Origin: Caldithrix sp964598255
Lineage (GTDB): Bacteria; Calditrichota; Calditrichia; Calditrichales; Calditrichaceae
Length of the DNA stretch: 64,000 nt
Reading direction: 5' to 3'
NCBI GenBank assembly: GCA_964598255.1
Contig: CAZRBA010000071.1
Location: 1 to 64,000, forward strand
In this document: positions 42,871 to 51,841 of the stretch, piece after piece
Position numbering within the stretch: position 1 is the stretch's first letter
Layout of the letters: the number at the start of each line of letters is the position of its first letter
Notes under the pieces: model-generated
Seen by the model: the letters and a program-made list of their open reading frames with translations, nothing else
What the model was told of the DNA's origin: nothing
The model's database searches: none
Position numbers and translations under genes: made by a program

Positions 42871-45717
42871 TTAAAAGTCCCAGCCAAAAAAGAACTGGGT
42901 TAATGTTTTTTTGCCGACGGAATGAAAATCGGTTCGCCGTCCGATATCCAGCCGTAGGACGAGCATATTACCGAGATTCAAACGCACGCCAAATCCAAAA
43001 CTGCCGCGAAACCCTGGCCATTTGTCATTCCAAGCATTACCCGCATCTACGAATAATGCTCCGCGGATGCCGGTAAATTGCAAAGCGGCCACAGGCAAAT
43101 AAATACCCAGCCGATCGATAAGCGGAAAACGTAGTTCCTGAGAAATAAGCAAAATTCGTTTTCCGTGCAAAGACCAACGAGGATAAAGCCGCAAATCCCA
43201 ACTTCCGCCGAAATAATATTGCATGGCTTCTCGTCCCTCGTTGAATAAGCTCAAAAATCGTACCGCATAAGCGCTTCGATAGGTTAAGCGAAAATATTTG
43301 CGGATGTCAATCAATCCTGTCAGATAATTGACATTGGAATAGGCCAGATCGTAAGTGTTGCCCAACGTAATGTTAATGCGCTGACCGTCGATGGGGCCGC
43401 TTGGTCCCCAAAGAGAATTATCGTTAACAAAGGAGATGTATTGGCTGGAAAGATAAGCGCGCCGCCGGTTGCTAAAGAACCAATCGCGATCGGAATAGGC
43501 CATGCTTTGGCTTAAGGAAACACGCGTAAACTGGGAAAACGGGTAGCTGAAGGTAACAATGCCTCCGGCGCGTTGTTCGTAAAAATAATTATCGCCCGGA
43601 TAAAAATAATAACCGGCAAAACGATAAAGACTTAGCGCCCAGTTAATGCGATGCTCCAAATTGATTTTGGTAACCGCAATGTTAAAACTCTTCCAGAATT
43701 CGCTGGCCACGCGCGCATTGTTGTAAAGCAGCACGTAGTATTGATCGTTTCCCAAAACATCGGTAAAAGCGAATTGAGCCCCGCCGGTCGTACCGAAAAT
43801 CGGATCTTGGGAAACTTGTGTTTGGGCAAAATCCAAATTGTATTTGCGTACGTATGGTTTGCGTTCTTTGACAAATTTCGGTTTGATATTCACAAATGTC
43901 CAAGGTTTTGTATCGCGTACAATTAGCGGTTGGCGAATCGTTTTTGCCGAATCGAGGTGCGCCAAAAAATCGGGCTGGTACCGAATTTGAAAGGCCGATT
44001 TTTCAAAACTGCCGAACAGCATTCCGTTTTGCGGTGTCCAGCACGGATCAAAGGCGGAGCCTAAAAAGGAGGTCATTTTAAAATAGCGAATCGGTTTATT
44101 AGCCAGTGCCGCTCGCACAGGATTGGTAATTACATAAATATTAAAGGTACCGTCTCGGTCGGACGTAAACGCTAAATATTTGCCGTCCGGAGAAAAGGCG
44201 GGACTTTGATCTTTTTGCCGGCCGTATGTCAAATAGCGCAGTTCGCCGGTTTTGCGATTCATTAAAAAAATGTTGCAGCCATCGTATTTGCCCGTTGCGG
44301 TTCGATCTGAAGAAAATGCGATGTATTTACCGTCCGGCGAGTAGGTTGGATCGTCATCCGTGTAAAAATCGTGCGTCAGGCGAATTAATGTTTCTTCTTT
44401 TACCCGAAAGACGTACAAATCTTTGTAGCCACCGAAATCTAAACCGCAAAAAACAATTTCGCTACCGTCCGGTGACCAATGCGGCGAGTAAATGGCTACC
44501 AAACCAGGAAAGCGTTTTTTCCCGATGATTTTTTTGGCGGGAATATCATACAGGTATAACACGTCACTTTTGCCGTTACGTGCGCTAAAGGCCAAAATTC
44601 CTTGCGGATTAACATCGATTTTGGAATCGAATACGTGAAACGATTCGAAAGCAGAGGTGCTTTCACCTTTGACCAGCAATTGTACGTCTTTTTCCTTATC
44701 CCGCAACGAAAGCGGCTTTAGCGGCCGCATGTAAATGCTGGAATATCCCGTGCGATTCCCTACAAAAACAACGTAGGATTCTCCGTTCTGGCGATAATAA
44801 ACCGGTTTAAAATTGTAACCAAAACGCACAATTGTCTCCGAAATTTGATCGGAAAAATCATGCGAGGCCATTAACGGATAGTACTGTTTCTTTAGATAAT
44901 ACAAATATTCGTGATCGAATTCGCGGTAGTCTTTGCCTAAAACTTCTTTGAAACATTGTTCGAACGTCGGATATTTCCATACCAGTTCCATCATGCGTAA
45001 CAACTTGTCTTTACCGTATTTGCGCGAAATATAATCGAGCACGTTTTGTCCTAATTTGTACATGTAAAACGTACCGTTTATTTGGTAGGCATTTTCCAGC
45101 CCGACTATGTAATTGTTCAACACCGCGTCGCGTAAAACCATTTCGCCCTGCGCATCCCAATGGCTTGACCAGAATTCGGCCAATCCTTCGACAAACCACA
45201 ACGGGGGATAGGCGCCTTCGATTTTGTCGTATTTGGCCAATACGTGGTATAATTTGGTGTGCATAAATACATGTACCAATTCATGCCGGATGACGCGTTT
45301 GAATTCTTTCAGATCGCCATTGCCGGGTACAACTACGCGTCCTTTCATGTATTCGAAGAAACCGCCCACATTAGGCGGAATAAATCCAGGCGTAACGTTG
45401 GTTTGTTCGAAATGTTCGTGCGAACTGTAAAAAATTAGGGGAATGCGGTAAATAACCGAATAATCGAATTTTTGTTGCAAATAGCGATAGGAGTCTTCGG
45501 CAAATTGCGCACCTTTTTCGGCTACGTCGCGCATTTCCGGATAATAATAAATATCGAAATGCTCGGTTTTCATTACCTGCCATTTAAAATGGTGGTAATG
45601 CACTTTATTCCGTCCGAAATAAAATCCTTGGGCCCGTATCGAAACGGCAAAAAAGAGCGCAAAAAAGAGAATTAGATGTTTCCGCTTAAAGTCCATTCCG
45701 GAATCTTTCGTTAACAT
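42871..45717 (-). CDS. Gluzincin peptidase-TolB propeller-beta-barrel fusion
   Basis: 948 residues. Signal peptide (to ~30, ending SIRAQ; ATG 45696 is an alternative start). Residues ~45-270 are a peptidase MA-like domain with 'RVIRHELVHVFMHTK' (HExxH) and 'WFVEGLAEFWS' (third ligand Glu). Residues ~310-590 are WD40-like/TolB PD40 repeats ('HWSPDGSEIVFCG', 'TYSPDGKYIAFSSDR', 'AFSPDGKYLAFTSDR'). Residues ~640-948 are a transmembrane barrel of the bacterial-surface-antigen (Omp85-like) type ending FFFGWDF with a C-terminal Phe, the usual BAM signal. Found in FCB genomes as one gene; substrate not known. Confidence 0.88.
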   Translation of the reverse strand: MLTKDSGMDFKRKHLILFFALFFAVSIRAQGFYFGRNKVHYHHFKWQVMKTEHFDIYYYPEMRDVAEKGAQFAEDSYRYLQQKFDYSVIYRIPLIFYSSHEHFEQTNVTPGFIPPNVGGFFEYMKGRVVVPGNGDLKEFKRVIRHELVHVFMHTKLYHVLAKYDKIEGAYPPLWFVEGLAEFWSSHWDAQGEMVLRDAVLNNYIVGLENAYQINGTFYMYKLGQNVLDYISRKYGKDKLLRMMELVWKYPTFEQCFKEVLGKDYREFDHEYLYYLKKQYYPLMASHDFSDQISETIVRFGYNFKPVYYRQNGESYVVFVGNRTGYSSIYMRPLKPLSLRDKEKDVQLLVKGESTSAFESFHVFDSKIDVNPQGILAFSARNGKSDVLYLYDIPAKKIIGKKRFPGLVAIYSPHWSPDGSEIVFCGLDFGGYKDLYVFRVKEETLIRLTHDFYTDDDPTYSPDGKYIAFSSDRTATGKYDGCNIFLMNRKTGELRYLTYGRQKDQSPAFSPDGKYLAFTSDRDGTFNIYVITNPVRAALANKPIRYFKMTSFLGSAFDPCWTPQNGMLFGSFEKSAFQIRYQPDFLAHLDSAKTIRQPLIVRDTKPWTFVNIKPKFVKERKPYVRKYNLDFAQTQVSQDPIFGTTGGAQFAFTDVLGNDQYYVLLYNNARVASEFWKSFNIAVTKINLEHRINWALSLYRFAGYYFYPGDNYFYEQRAGGIVTFSYPFSQFTRVSLSQSMAYSDRDWFFSNRRRAYLSSQYISFVNDNSLWGPSGPIDGQRINITLGNTYDLAYSNVNYLTGLIDIRKYFRLTYRSAYAVRFLSLFNEGREAMQYYFGGSWDLRLYPRWSLHGKRILLISQELRFPLIDRLGIYLPVAALQFTGIRGALFVDAGNAWNDKWPGFRGSFGFGVRLNLGNMLVLRLDIGRRTDFHSVGKKTLTQFFFGWDF

Positions 45718-45815
45718 ACCCCGGACAAACTAATTAAAAATGGTAAAGGTTTCAAGATGCCGCATGGCAGATCGGGGCGCTAATGCGAAAAAAAAATCTG
45801 TCTTGCCTTTCCAAA

Positions 45816-45845
45816 CACGTAGTGACCCTAAAGGGTCTCTACGTG
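45816..45845. repeat. 30-bp palindrome upstream of rfbB
   Basis: CACGTAGTGACCC...GGGTCTCTACGTG forms two near-perfect arms with one T-T mismatch and an AA-type centre. No T-run follows. It lies in the divergent gap before rfbB. It resembles the GTAGAGAC-type dispersed palindromes of other bacteria (from memory). Confidence 0.6.
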
Positions 45846-45975
45846 CCCAGCGCAAGGGGCAAGGGCCGCCTGCTCATTAAAAAAATAAGGAAATTTATTG
45901 CAAATATTCTTAAATTCCTTTAATCTTAATTGGAAAAGGCCGATCATCATTCAAGTTGTCAAAAGGAGAAAAAAT

Positions 45976-46983
45976 ATGCAAACCATTCTCGTAACCGGCG
46001 GGGCCGGATTTATCGGTTCGAACTTTGTACGTTATATGTTGCAAAAATATGCGGACTACCGCATTATTGTTTTGGATGCTCTGACCTATGCCGGTAATCG
46101 CGAAAACCTGGCCGATTTTGAACGAGATCCGCGTTACCTGTTTTATCATGGCGATATTGGCGACGCACAAGTTGTCGATAATTTGATGAGTAATGCGGAT
46201 GCGGTGGTGAATTTTGCCGCCGAAACCCATGTGGATCGTTCCATTTTAGAAGCGGGAAAGTTTATCGATACGGATATTCACGGAACCTTTGTCCTTTTGG
46301 AAGCGGCCAAAAAACATGGCATCGAACGTTTTTTACATATTTCCACGGACGAAGTGTATGGCTCCATTGAAAACGGTTCGTTTAAAGAAACCGATCCTTT
46401 AATGCCCAACAGCCCTTATTCGGCCAGCAAAGCAGGCGGAGATTTGTTGGTTCGTTCTTATTTTAAAACCTACGGTTTGCCGGTGCTAATTACGCGTAGT
46501 TCCAATAATTACGGGCCGTACCAGTATCCCGAAAAACTGATTCCCTTATTTGTAACTAACGCCATCGACGATGTGCCTTTGCCGTTATATGGTGACGGTA
46601 AAAATGTTCGAGATTGGATTTATGTTGAAGATAATTGTGCCGCCATCGATATGGTATTGCACCATGGACAAATTGGCGAAATTTACAATATCGGCGGGGG
46701 CAATGAGCGGGAGAATATTTTTATTACCCGGTTTATTCTTGAATATTTGGGTAAATCCGAATCCTTAATTAAACCCGTAGCCGATCGGCCCGGACACGAC
46801 CGTCGTTATTCGGTAGATACTTCCAAAATTCGCGCATTGGGCTGGCAACCGAAATGGAGTTTGGAAGACGGTTTAAAACAAACCATCAATTGGTATGTGG
46901 AAAACGAAAATTGGTGGCGCAAAATCAAAGAAAAGCAAGAAGAATACAAACGCTTTTATCAGGCGCATTACGCAAATCGTTAA
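45976..46983 (+). CDS. rfbB: dTDP-glucose 4,6-dehydratase
   Basis: 335 residues from ATG 45976 (AAAGGAG upstream). Extended SDR: 'TGGAGFIGSNFVRYML', 'AAETHVDRSI', catalytic 'HISTDEVYGSI' (Asp/Glu) and 'YSASKAGGDLLVRSY' (YxxxK), 'RSSNNYGPYQYPEK'. Converts dTDP-glucose to dTDP-4-keto-6-deoxyglucose for rhamnose and other deoxysugars. No rfbA, C or D is nearby, so the pathway genes are elsewhere or the sugar is different. Confidence 0.96.
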   Translation: MQTILVTGGAGFIGSNFVRYMLQKYADYRIIVLDALTYAGNRENLADFERDPRYLFYHGDIGDAQVVDNLMSNADAVVNFAAETHVDRSILEAGKFIDTDIHGTFVLLEAAKKHGIERFLHISTDEVYGSIENGSFKETDPLMPNSPYSASKAGGDLLVRSYFKTYGLPVLITRSSNNYGPYQYPEKLIPLFVTNAIDDVPLPLYGDGKNVRDWIYVEDNCAAIDMVLHHGQIGEIYNIGGGNERENIFITRFILEYLGKSESLIKPVADRPGHDRRYSVDTSKIRALGWQPKWSLEDGLKQTINWYVENENWWRKIKEKQEEYKRFYQAHYANR

Positions 46984-46993
46984 TTTGCTAACA

Positions 46994-47024
46994 CCGCTCC
47001 GCATTGGCTGGCAAAGCGGGGCGG
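46994..47024 (+). terminator. Possible terminator after rfbB
   Basis: CCGCTCCGC and GCGGGGCGG pair (one T-G) around a 13-base loop, then ACTTATTTC. The U-tract is short; moderate support. Confidence 0.45.
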
Positions 47025-47043
47025 ACTTATTTCAGGGCGTCAG

Positions 47044-48348
47044 ATGGCAGTAAAAAAGATCCCGTGTAAAAATCATCCGCAGCGTTTAACAACCCGTCGC
47101 TGTTATTATTGCAAAACCCCGGTGTGCTCCGAATGCCAGGTACGGCGTGCACACCATATCTTTTGTAGTTCAAAATGCTATTATTTATGGAAAACACAAC
47201 AAATAATCCGACCGCTGAAAAAATACAAACACAAAACCGCACTTTTGTTTTTAATTGCGTTTGCGCTTTTTTCCATCGGACAATTTTACTACCTGAATAC
47301 CAAAATTAACCGTCTGGCTAAGCAGCGGGAAAAACGCGAAATGAAATCGGCGCCAGACACCGAGCAATTGTGGTTCAATTTGGACACAACAGTGGCGCGG
47401 GCCAACGGGCGCATTTCGTTTACGATTACCGGTACGCCTAGTGCCGCGGTTTCGATTTGGCACAACGGGAAAATGGTTGCCATGTCGGCCGATATCTCGA
47501 AAGACAATATTTTAAAGGGAATTCCGCTGTACTTCGGTGAAAATCGTTTTGTGCTTTGGGAACATCGCGCCAATGGGCAACAAATATTAGTCGATTCGTT
47601 CCGTATCGATTGGCATTCTGCCCGTTTGCGGTTTTTGTCCCTTCCGCTGTATTCCGTGCCGCTTAGGCAAAAACTACTGGCATTAACGTTTGACGCCGGT
47701 TCTACCGATAAAGGAAGCCGCAATATTTTACGCGTTTTAAGAAACAAAGAAATACACTGCACCATGTTTGTTACCGGACGCTTTGTAAAACAATTTCCCG
47801 ATCTCGTACGTCAAATGGTTGCCGACGGCCATCAAATTGGTAACCACACTTTTAATCATCCTCATTTGACTACCTATGTCCGCAACGAACGGCAACAAAC
47901 ATTAGGAGGTGTTACCCGCCGTTTTGTCTTTCGGCAACTACGTAAAACCGACAGTTTGTTCAAAAAGATTACCGGACGACATCTGGCTCCGTTTTGGCGA
48001 GCACCGTTTGGAGAGTTTAATAAGCAAATTTTACGTTGGGCCGCCGAAGCCGGTTACAAACAAGTCGTTTGGTCGCATCATTGCGATGCGCTGGATTGGG
48101 TAGCCGATTCTACTTCGGAGTTGTATCGTTCCGCCGCGGAAATTTTGCACCACTTTTTACGCTTGGAAGAAACTTCCGGATTGCAGGGGCGTATTATTCT
48201 CATGCATTTAGGCACGGAACGCCATCGCGATTATCCGTACCGAATTCTACCGGCTCTTATCGATTCGCTGCGTATGCGCGGATACCGATTTGTTACCGTC
48301 GGTCAGTTATTGACCGCCAAAACAAAGCAATCCTTGGCACGTAAGTAA
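47044..48348 (+). CDS. Zinc-finger membrane-anchored polysaccharide deacetylase
   Basis: 434 residues. Residues 1-50 hold a Cys/His cluster (C8, H11, C20, C23, C28, C31, H37/38, C41, C45) resembling a B-box zinc finger. A membrane helix at ~65-83 follows, then a beta-rich spacer to ~205. Residues ~210-420 are a NodB domain: TFDAG (Asp217), HTFNHPH (His268, His272), 'RAPFGEFN', 'DALDW' and 'IILMHLG', all five motifs in order. The Zn-finger would be cytoplasmic, the deacetylase outside. Removes acetyl from GlcNAc/MurNAc polymers. The fused finger is unusual. Confidence 0.9.
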   Translation: MAVKKIPCKNHPQRLTTRRCYYCKTPVCSECQVRRAHHIFCSSKCYYLWKTQQIIRPLKKYKHKTALLFLIAFALFSIGQFYYLNTKINRLAKQREKREMKSAPDTEQLWFNLDTTVARANGRISFTITGTPSAAVSIWHNGKMVAMSADISKDNILKGIPLYFGENRFVLWEHRANGQQILVDSFRIDWHSARLRFLSLPLYSVPLRQKLLALTFDAGSTDKGSRNILRVLRNKEIHCTMFVTGRFVKQFPDLVRQMVADGHQIGNHTFNHPHLTTYVRNERQQTLGGVTRRFVFRQLRKTDSLFKKITGRHLAPFWRAPFGEFNKQILRWAAEAGYKQVVWSHHCDALDWVADSTSELYRSAAEILHHFLRLEETSGLQGRIILMHLGTERHRDYPYRILPALIDSLRMRGYRFVTVGQLLTAKTKQSLARK

Positions 48349-48428
48349 ATCGGTTCGATACATATTGAAAAACCGGTAAAAACAACTGTTGGAACATCAT
48401 TCAAACAGATAAAACAAAAAGGAACGCC

Positions 48429-49838
48429 ATGGACGACGAACGGACAATCCGAACATTAAAGATATTAAGCATTCTTACCGTTCTATTTATCCTTTACAAC
48501 ACCCTTATGCCGTTTAAACCGTATTCCGACTGGTGGAAAGTGGCGCGTCATTTGCACAGAATCGAACTGATTCCCATGATTGTACGGGGCCGAATGAATC
48601 CGTTGACCGATTTGATCGGTAATGTTTTGCTGTTTATCCCTTTCGGGTTTTTCATAATGTTGTACTTGTTGGCGCAACGGCGAACAGGCAACGGATTGAA
48701 AATCGTATTTGCGGGAATGCTTTTTAGTTTAAGTATCGAAATCACTCAAATATTTTTCCGCTATCGAACCCCGTCCACCACGGATGTGATCATGAATACC
48801 TTTGGCACGGCAGTGGGCGTGATTGGTGCAAAAATTTATTTCCGTCATCTTGCGGTTCGCGTGCAGCGTTTTATCGAAACCACCTTAGAAAACGAACCGG
48901 TTACATTAATTCTTATTCTGATAATTTTGGTGCAATTTTTCGGATCGTTACTGCCGTTTAACGTAACCATTACGATTTCCGATTTAAAGCGTGCGTTGGC
49001 CCACGCAAATATTGAACCTTTCGGGGTAAAACCTCTGGGACTTTTATTCGGCACTTCCCATAAATATGCGGCGCAAATGACCTTTTCCGGAGCAAAGTTT
49101 TTAGGTAATGTTTTGTTTTATGCCATATATGGATATCTGGTTTTATACTCATATTTTCAATACTGGCGCTTCCGACGTGAAGGGAAGTGGTTTCTTTTTG
49201 CCTTGTTGATTTTGTACTTTCCGCTTTTGGAAGTTACCCAGTTTTTTATCAAATCGCGTACGGCCGATATTAACGATGTCATTAGCGGATATTCAGGGGC
49301 GTTTATCGGTGCCGCCGCTTTGCTGGCGGTTCGAAAGAAAAACTGGTTTAGGGGCATGAAAACCATCGAAATCAAACATTTTATTTTGCCGATTTTTATT
49401 TACCTGTTGTATATTTTTTACACGGGATTCCGACCGTTTGATTTTACCACAAATTACAACTTAATTCGTCCCAATTTGCAAATTCATAATCTGGTTCCTT
49501 TTTACGCCTATTACAAAGTTACCTCGTTGTGGAATATTTACGATTTGTTGGAATCGTTTTTTATGCTGTTGCCGCTGGGATTCGTTTGGGCATTGTTGAA
49601 AAATAAAAACGGAATTTCACAAAAAGCCGAACGGCAAGCCGTAGTTATCGGTTTGGCCGTGGCGCTTATTATCGAAGGGGCACAGGTCTTACTGCCCTCG
49701 CGTACCGGTGAGGTTACCGACGTGATTATGAATGCATTCGGATGTTATGCCGGTGCGCGGTTTTATCGCTATTACTATCAAAATTATATTATGAAAAATG
49801 ATTTTATTCGCTCGTTAAGTAAAAAAGACAACGTTTGA
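48429..49838 (+). CDS. Three-fold VanZ-domain membrane protein
   Basis: 469 residues. Three tandem VanZ-like units: ~15-140, ~155-300 and ~310-455. Each begins with a 'F.PF' (MPFKPYSDW; LLPFNV; FRPFDF) and ends with an 'E..Q...RT.D..D' signature ('EITQIFFRYRTPSTTDV', 'EVTQFFIKSRTADINDV', 'EGAQVLLPSRTGEVTDV'). VanZ proteins are poorly understood; VanZ raises teicoplanin resistance in enterococci. Predicted ~12 helices. It follows the deacetylase by 80 bases and may share its transcript. Confidence 0.9.
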   Translation: MDDERTIRTLKILSILTVLFILYNTLMPFKPYSDWWKVARHLHRIELIPMIVRGRMNPLTDLIGNVLLFIPFGFFIMLYLLAQRRTGNGLKIVFAGMLFSLSIEITQIFFRYRTPSTTDVIMNTFGTAVGVIGAKIYFRHLAVRVQRFIETTLENEPVTLILILIILVQFFGSLLPFNVTITISDLKRALAHANIEPFGVKPLGLLFGTSHKYAAQMTFSGAKFLGNVLFYAIYGYLVLYSYFQYWRFRREGKWFLFALLILYFPLLEVTQFFIKSRTADINDVISGYSGAFIGAAALLAVRKKNWFRGMKTIEIKHFILPIFIYLLYIFYTGFRPFDFTTNYNLIRPNLQIHNLVPFYAYYKVTSLWNIYDLLESFFMLLPLGFVWALLKNKNGISQKAERQAVVIGLAVALIIEGAQVLLPSRTGEVTDVIMNAFGCYAGARFYRYYYQNYIMKNDFIRSLSKKDNV

Positions 49839-50078
49839 TTTTAACCGTTAACGGACATCGATCGCTACGGATTGCAAATAAAATGGCACAGATTGCCTGC
49901 CGAATATTATGCCAAACAAGGCCACGCCCTCTTTTAATTTGGCACACCATACCCAACCGCGCTTAACGGATATATGATTTGCTGTTTTGCACATCGCCGC
50001 TGCTTGGTTGGCTCCTAAAATTTTGATCCTGATTCATACTTTATTAAATTTGACGCAAACATAAAAAATGTGGTTGGT

Positions 50079-50675
50079 ATGGATTTAAAAACATTAATCG
50101 AAAATAAAGAACGGGAAAAGGCAAAAAAGCAATATCTGCAATTTTCCGAAGGAGAATTGGAAAAATTGCGTCCCGACGAAGTAGAACGCATTATCGAACA
50201 TTTTCGCGGAAACACATTGGTAAAACTGCCGGAGAGTGAAATTGCATTTTTCGAATGGTTAAAAAATGCGGATCGCGCGGTATGGGATGATTTGTGGCAG
50301 GATGATACGGAAGAAGAAGATTATTTGGTAAGCGTGGATTTTTTACGGGAATTTATTCGTGAAACACCTTCGTTCCCCATTTGTGATTTGATCGATGAAC
50401 CGAATTATTGGTTTACGTTTCGTCATATTAAACCCAAAGGATTGGAATATTTGCAGGAAGAAGTGCGATTGAAAGTGGAAACGGACGAAGACCTTTCGCT
50501 CGAAGAATTGTTTTTACTGGAAATTAGCGTTTCTTCCACGGATATCTGGCATTTTGCTCATCGCCATCAGGTATCTGTTGAACGCATGAAAAAAGCCATT
50601 AACCAAATGGTGTATAATGGCTGGATCGTACATTTGACGAATCGTGACGATTTGGTTCGCTATCTTGATTTTTAG
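50079..50675 (+). CDS. Unknown acidic soluble protein upstream of membrane amidase
   Basis: 198 residues from ATG 50079; a GTG three codons earlier is possible. Rich in Glu and Asp, with no signal or membrane segment. No family recognised. It precedes the membrane-amidase gene by 35 bases; the last ~60 residues ('HQVSVERMKKAINQMVYNGWIVHLTN') look like a small winged-helix or DNA/RNA-binding element, but only weakly. Its place in a three-gene unit suggests a cytosolic partner or regulator of the envelope proteins that follow. Confidence 0.7.
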   Translation: MDLKTLIENKEREKAKKQYLQFSEGELEKLRPDEVERIIEHFRGNTLVKLPESEIAFFEWLKNADRAVWDDLWQDDTEEEDYLVSVDFLREFIRETPSFPICDLIDEPNYWFTFRHIKPKGLEYLQEEVRLKVETDEDLSLEELFLLEISVSSTDIWHFAHRHQVSVERMKKAINQMVYNGWIVHLTNRDDLVRYLDF

Positions 50676-50710
50676 GAAAAATTGCCCGGTTTTTTTCTAA
50701 AACGCCTTTA

Positions 50711-51841
50711 ATGAATCGCCGTTTATTGCGTAAGATAATGATTGTCCCGCGAGAAAATTTAATGGAAGAATTTGGTTTGTACATATCCGTCTTGCTAAAA
50801 TTTTTAGCCGCTTCCGTATTACTGGAACGTATTCTGGAGTTTTCCGACAAATTGTTTTCGTTTGTAGGAATACGCTTAGGCCGCAAGGCCCAGCTTTTAC
50901 GTTTGGCAGATTTGGATACAAGTACTTCCGCAGAATCGGTCCGTTTGGTAAAAAAAGCCTTTGTGGTTCAGACGGCGGGAATTTTGTTAGGAATTGGTAT
51001 TTGCTATTTTTCGAATCTTGGTATTTTACGCGAATTAAAATTGGTTAACGTCCAACATCTTTACTGGTGGGATATTTTGCTTTCCGGCATTTTTATTTCT
51101 GGCGGCAGCGAACCGATCCATCAACTGATCAATTTCCTTAAAGGGCACCAGCAGGTACTTAAAGAGCAAACCTCCCGACTGCAAGCTAAAGCGCAACAAA
51201 AAAGTCCTTTAAGCCAGCAGCGTCCGGGAGAACGGATTGGTATTACCTATCAGGGAGGGCTGTATCCCGAAAAACCCGGGCACGGACTGCGGAAAATAAA
51301 TCCCCAATATATTGTGGTTCATCATTCCGGCACTTCGGCCGATGCCGGTTTTTCCGATATCGTCCGCACGGAACAAAAAGAACGGCGCAATAAGCGAGGA
51401 AGTTACCGCCTTGACCCTTCGTTTCATAGCGTAATTACGTTTGACGGAAAATACCATCATTACTGTCGCTGGGATTCAATAGGCTGGCATGTGGCCAAAG
51501 GAGCCAAGGTTTCCAATGCCAATTCGTTGGGCCTTTGTTTTGTGGGTAATTTTCAACCCCGCCGTAAAAACCCTTCCAATTTAAAAAATCGACCATCGGA
51601 GGAACAATTGGAAACCGGTGCAAAATTGATTGCGCTTTGGCGGATTTTGTACCATATTCCGGAACGTAACGTAGTGGCCCACAGCTCGGTGCATCGAGCC
51701 CGCATCCATTGTCCCGGCGATAATTTTCCGCTGGAACGCCTTATTGCCAAATCGACGCAAATTTTAAAGAATTGGCAAAACGATCTTCAAATGACGGAAG
51801 ATATTGAACGGTTTAAAAAACAACGGTTTATTTATGTTTAA
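50711..51841 (+). CDS. Membrane-domain-fused N-acetylmuramoyl-L-alanine amidase
   Basis: 376 residues. The first ~145 residues hold three membrane helices including 'YISVLLKFLAASVLLERIL', 'VQTAGILLGIGICYFSN' and 'ILLSGIFISGGSEPIHQLI'. After a linker, residues ~190-360 are an Amidase_2/PGRP domain: 'YIVVHHSGTSADA' (first Zn His), 'HSVITFDGKYHH', 'WHVAKGAKVSNANSLGLCFVGNF', and 'VVAHSSVHRARIHCPGD' (second His and Cys). It cleaves the MurNAc-L-Ala bond in peptidoglycan. Its membrane domain is repeated as a stand-alone protein in the next gene. Amidase side presumably faces the periplasm. Confidence 0.88.
   Translation: MNRRLLRKIMIVPRENLMEEFGLYISVLLKFLAASVLLERILEFSDKLFSFVGIRLGRKAQLLRLADLDTSTSAESVRLVKKAFVVQTAGILLGIGICYFSNLGILRELKLVNVQHLYWWDILLSGIFISGGSEPIHQLINFLKGHQQVLKEQTSRLQAKAQQKSPLSQQRPGERIGITYQGGLYPEKPGHGLRKINPQYIVVHHSGTSADAGFSDIVRTEQKERRNKRGSYRLDPSFHSVITFDGKYHHYCRWDSIGWHVAKGAKVSNANSLGLCFVGNFQPRRKNPSNLKNRPSEEQLETGAKLIALWRILYHIPERNVVAHSSVHRARIHCPGDNFPLERLIAKSTQILKNWQNDLQMTEDIERFKKQRFIYV

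Noticed and set aside
47044..49838. Vancomycin-resistance cassette, from VanZ
   Set aside because: No vanA/H/X/S/R-type genes; the VanZ repeat is by itself weak evidence.
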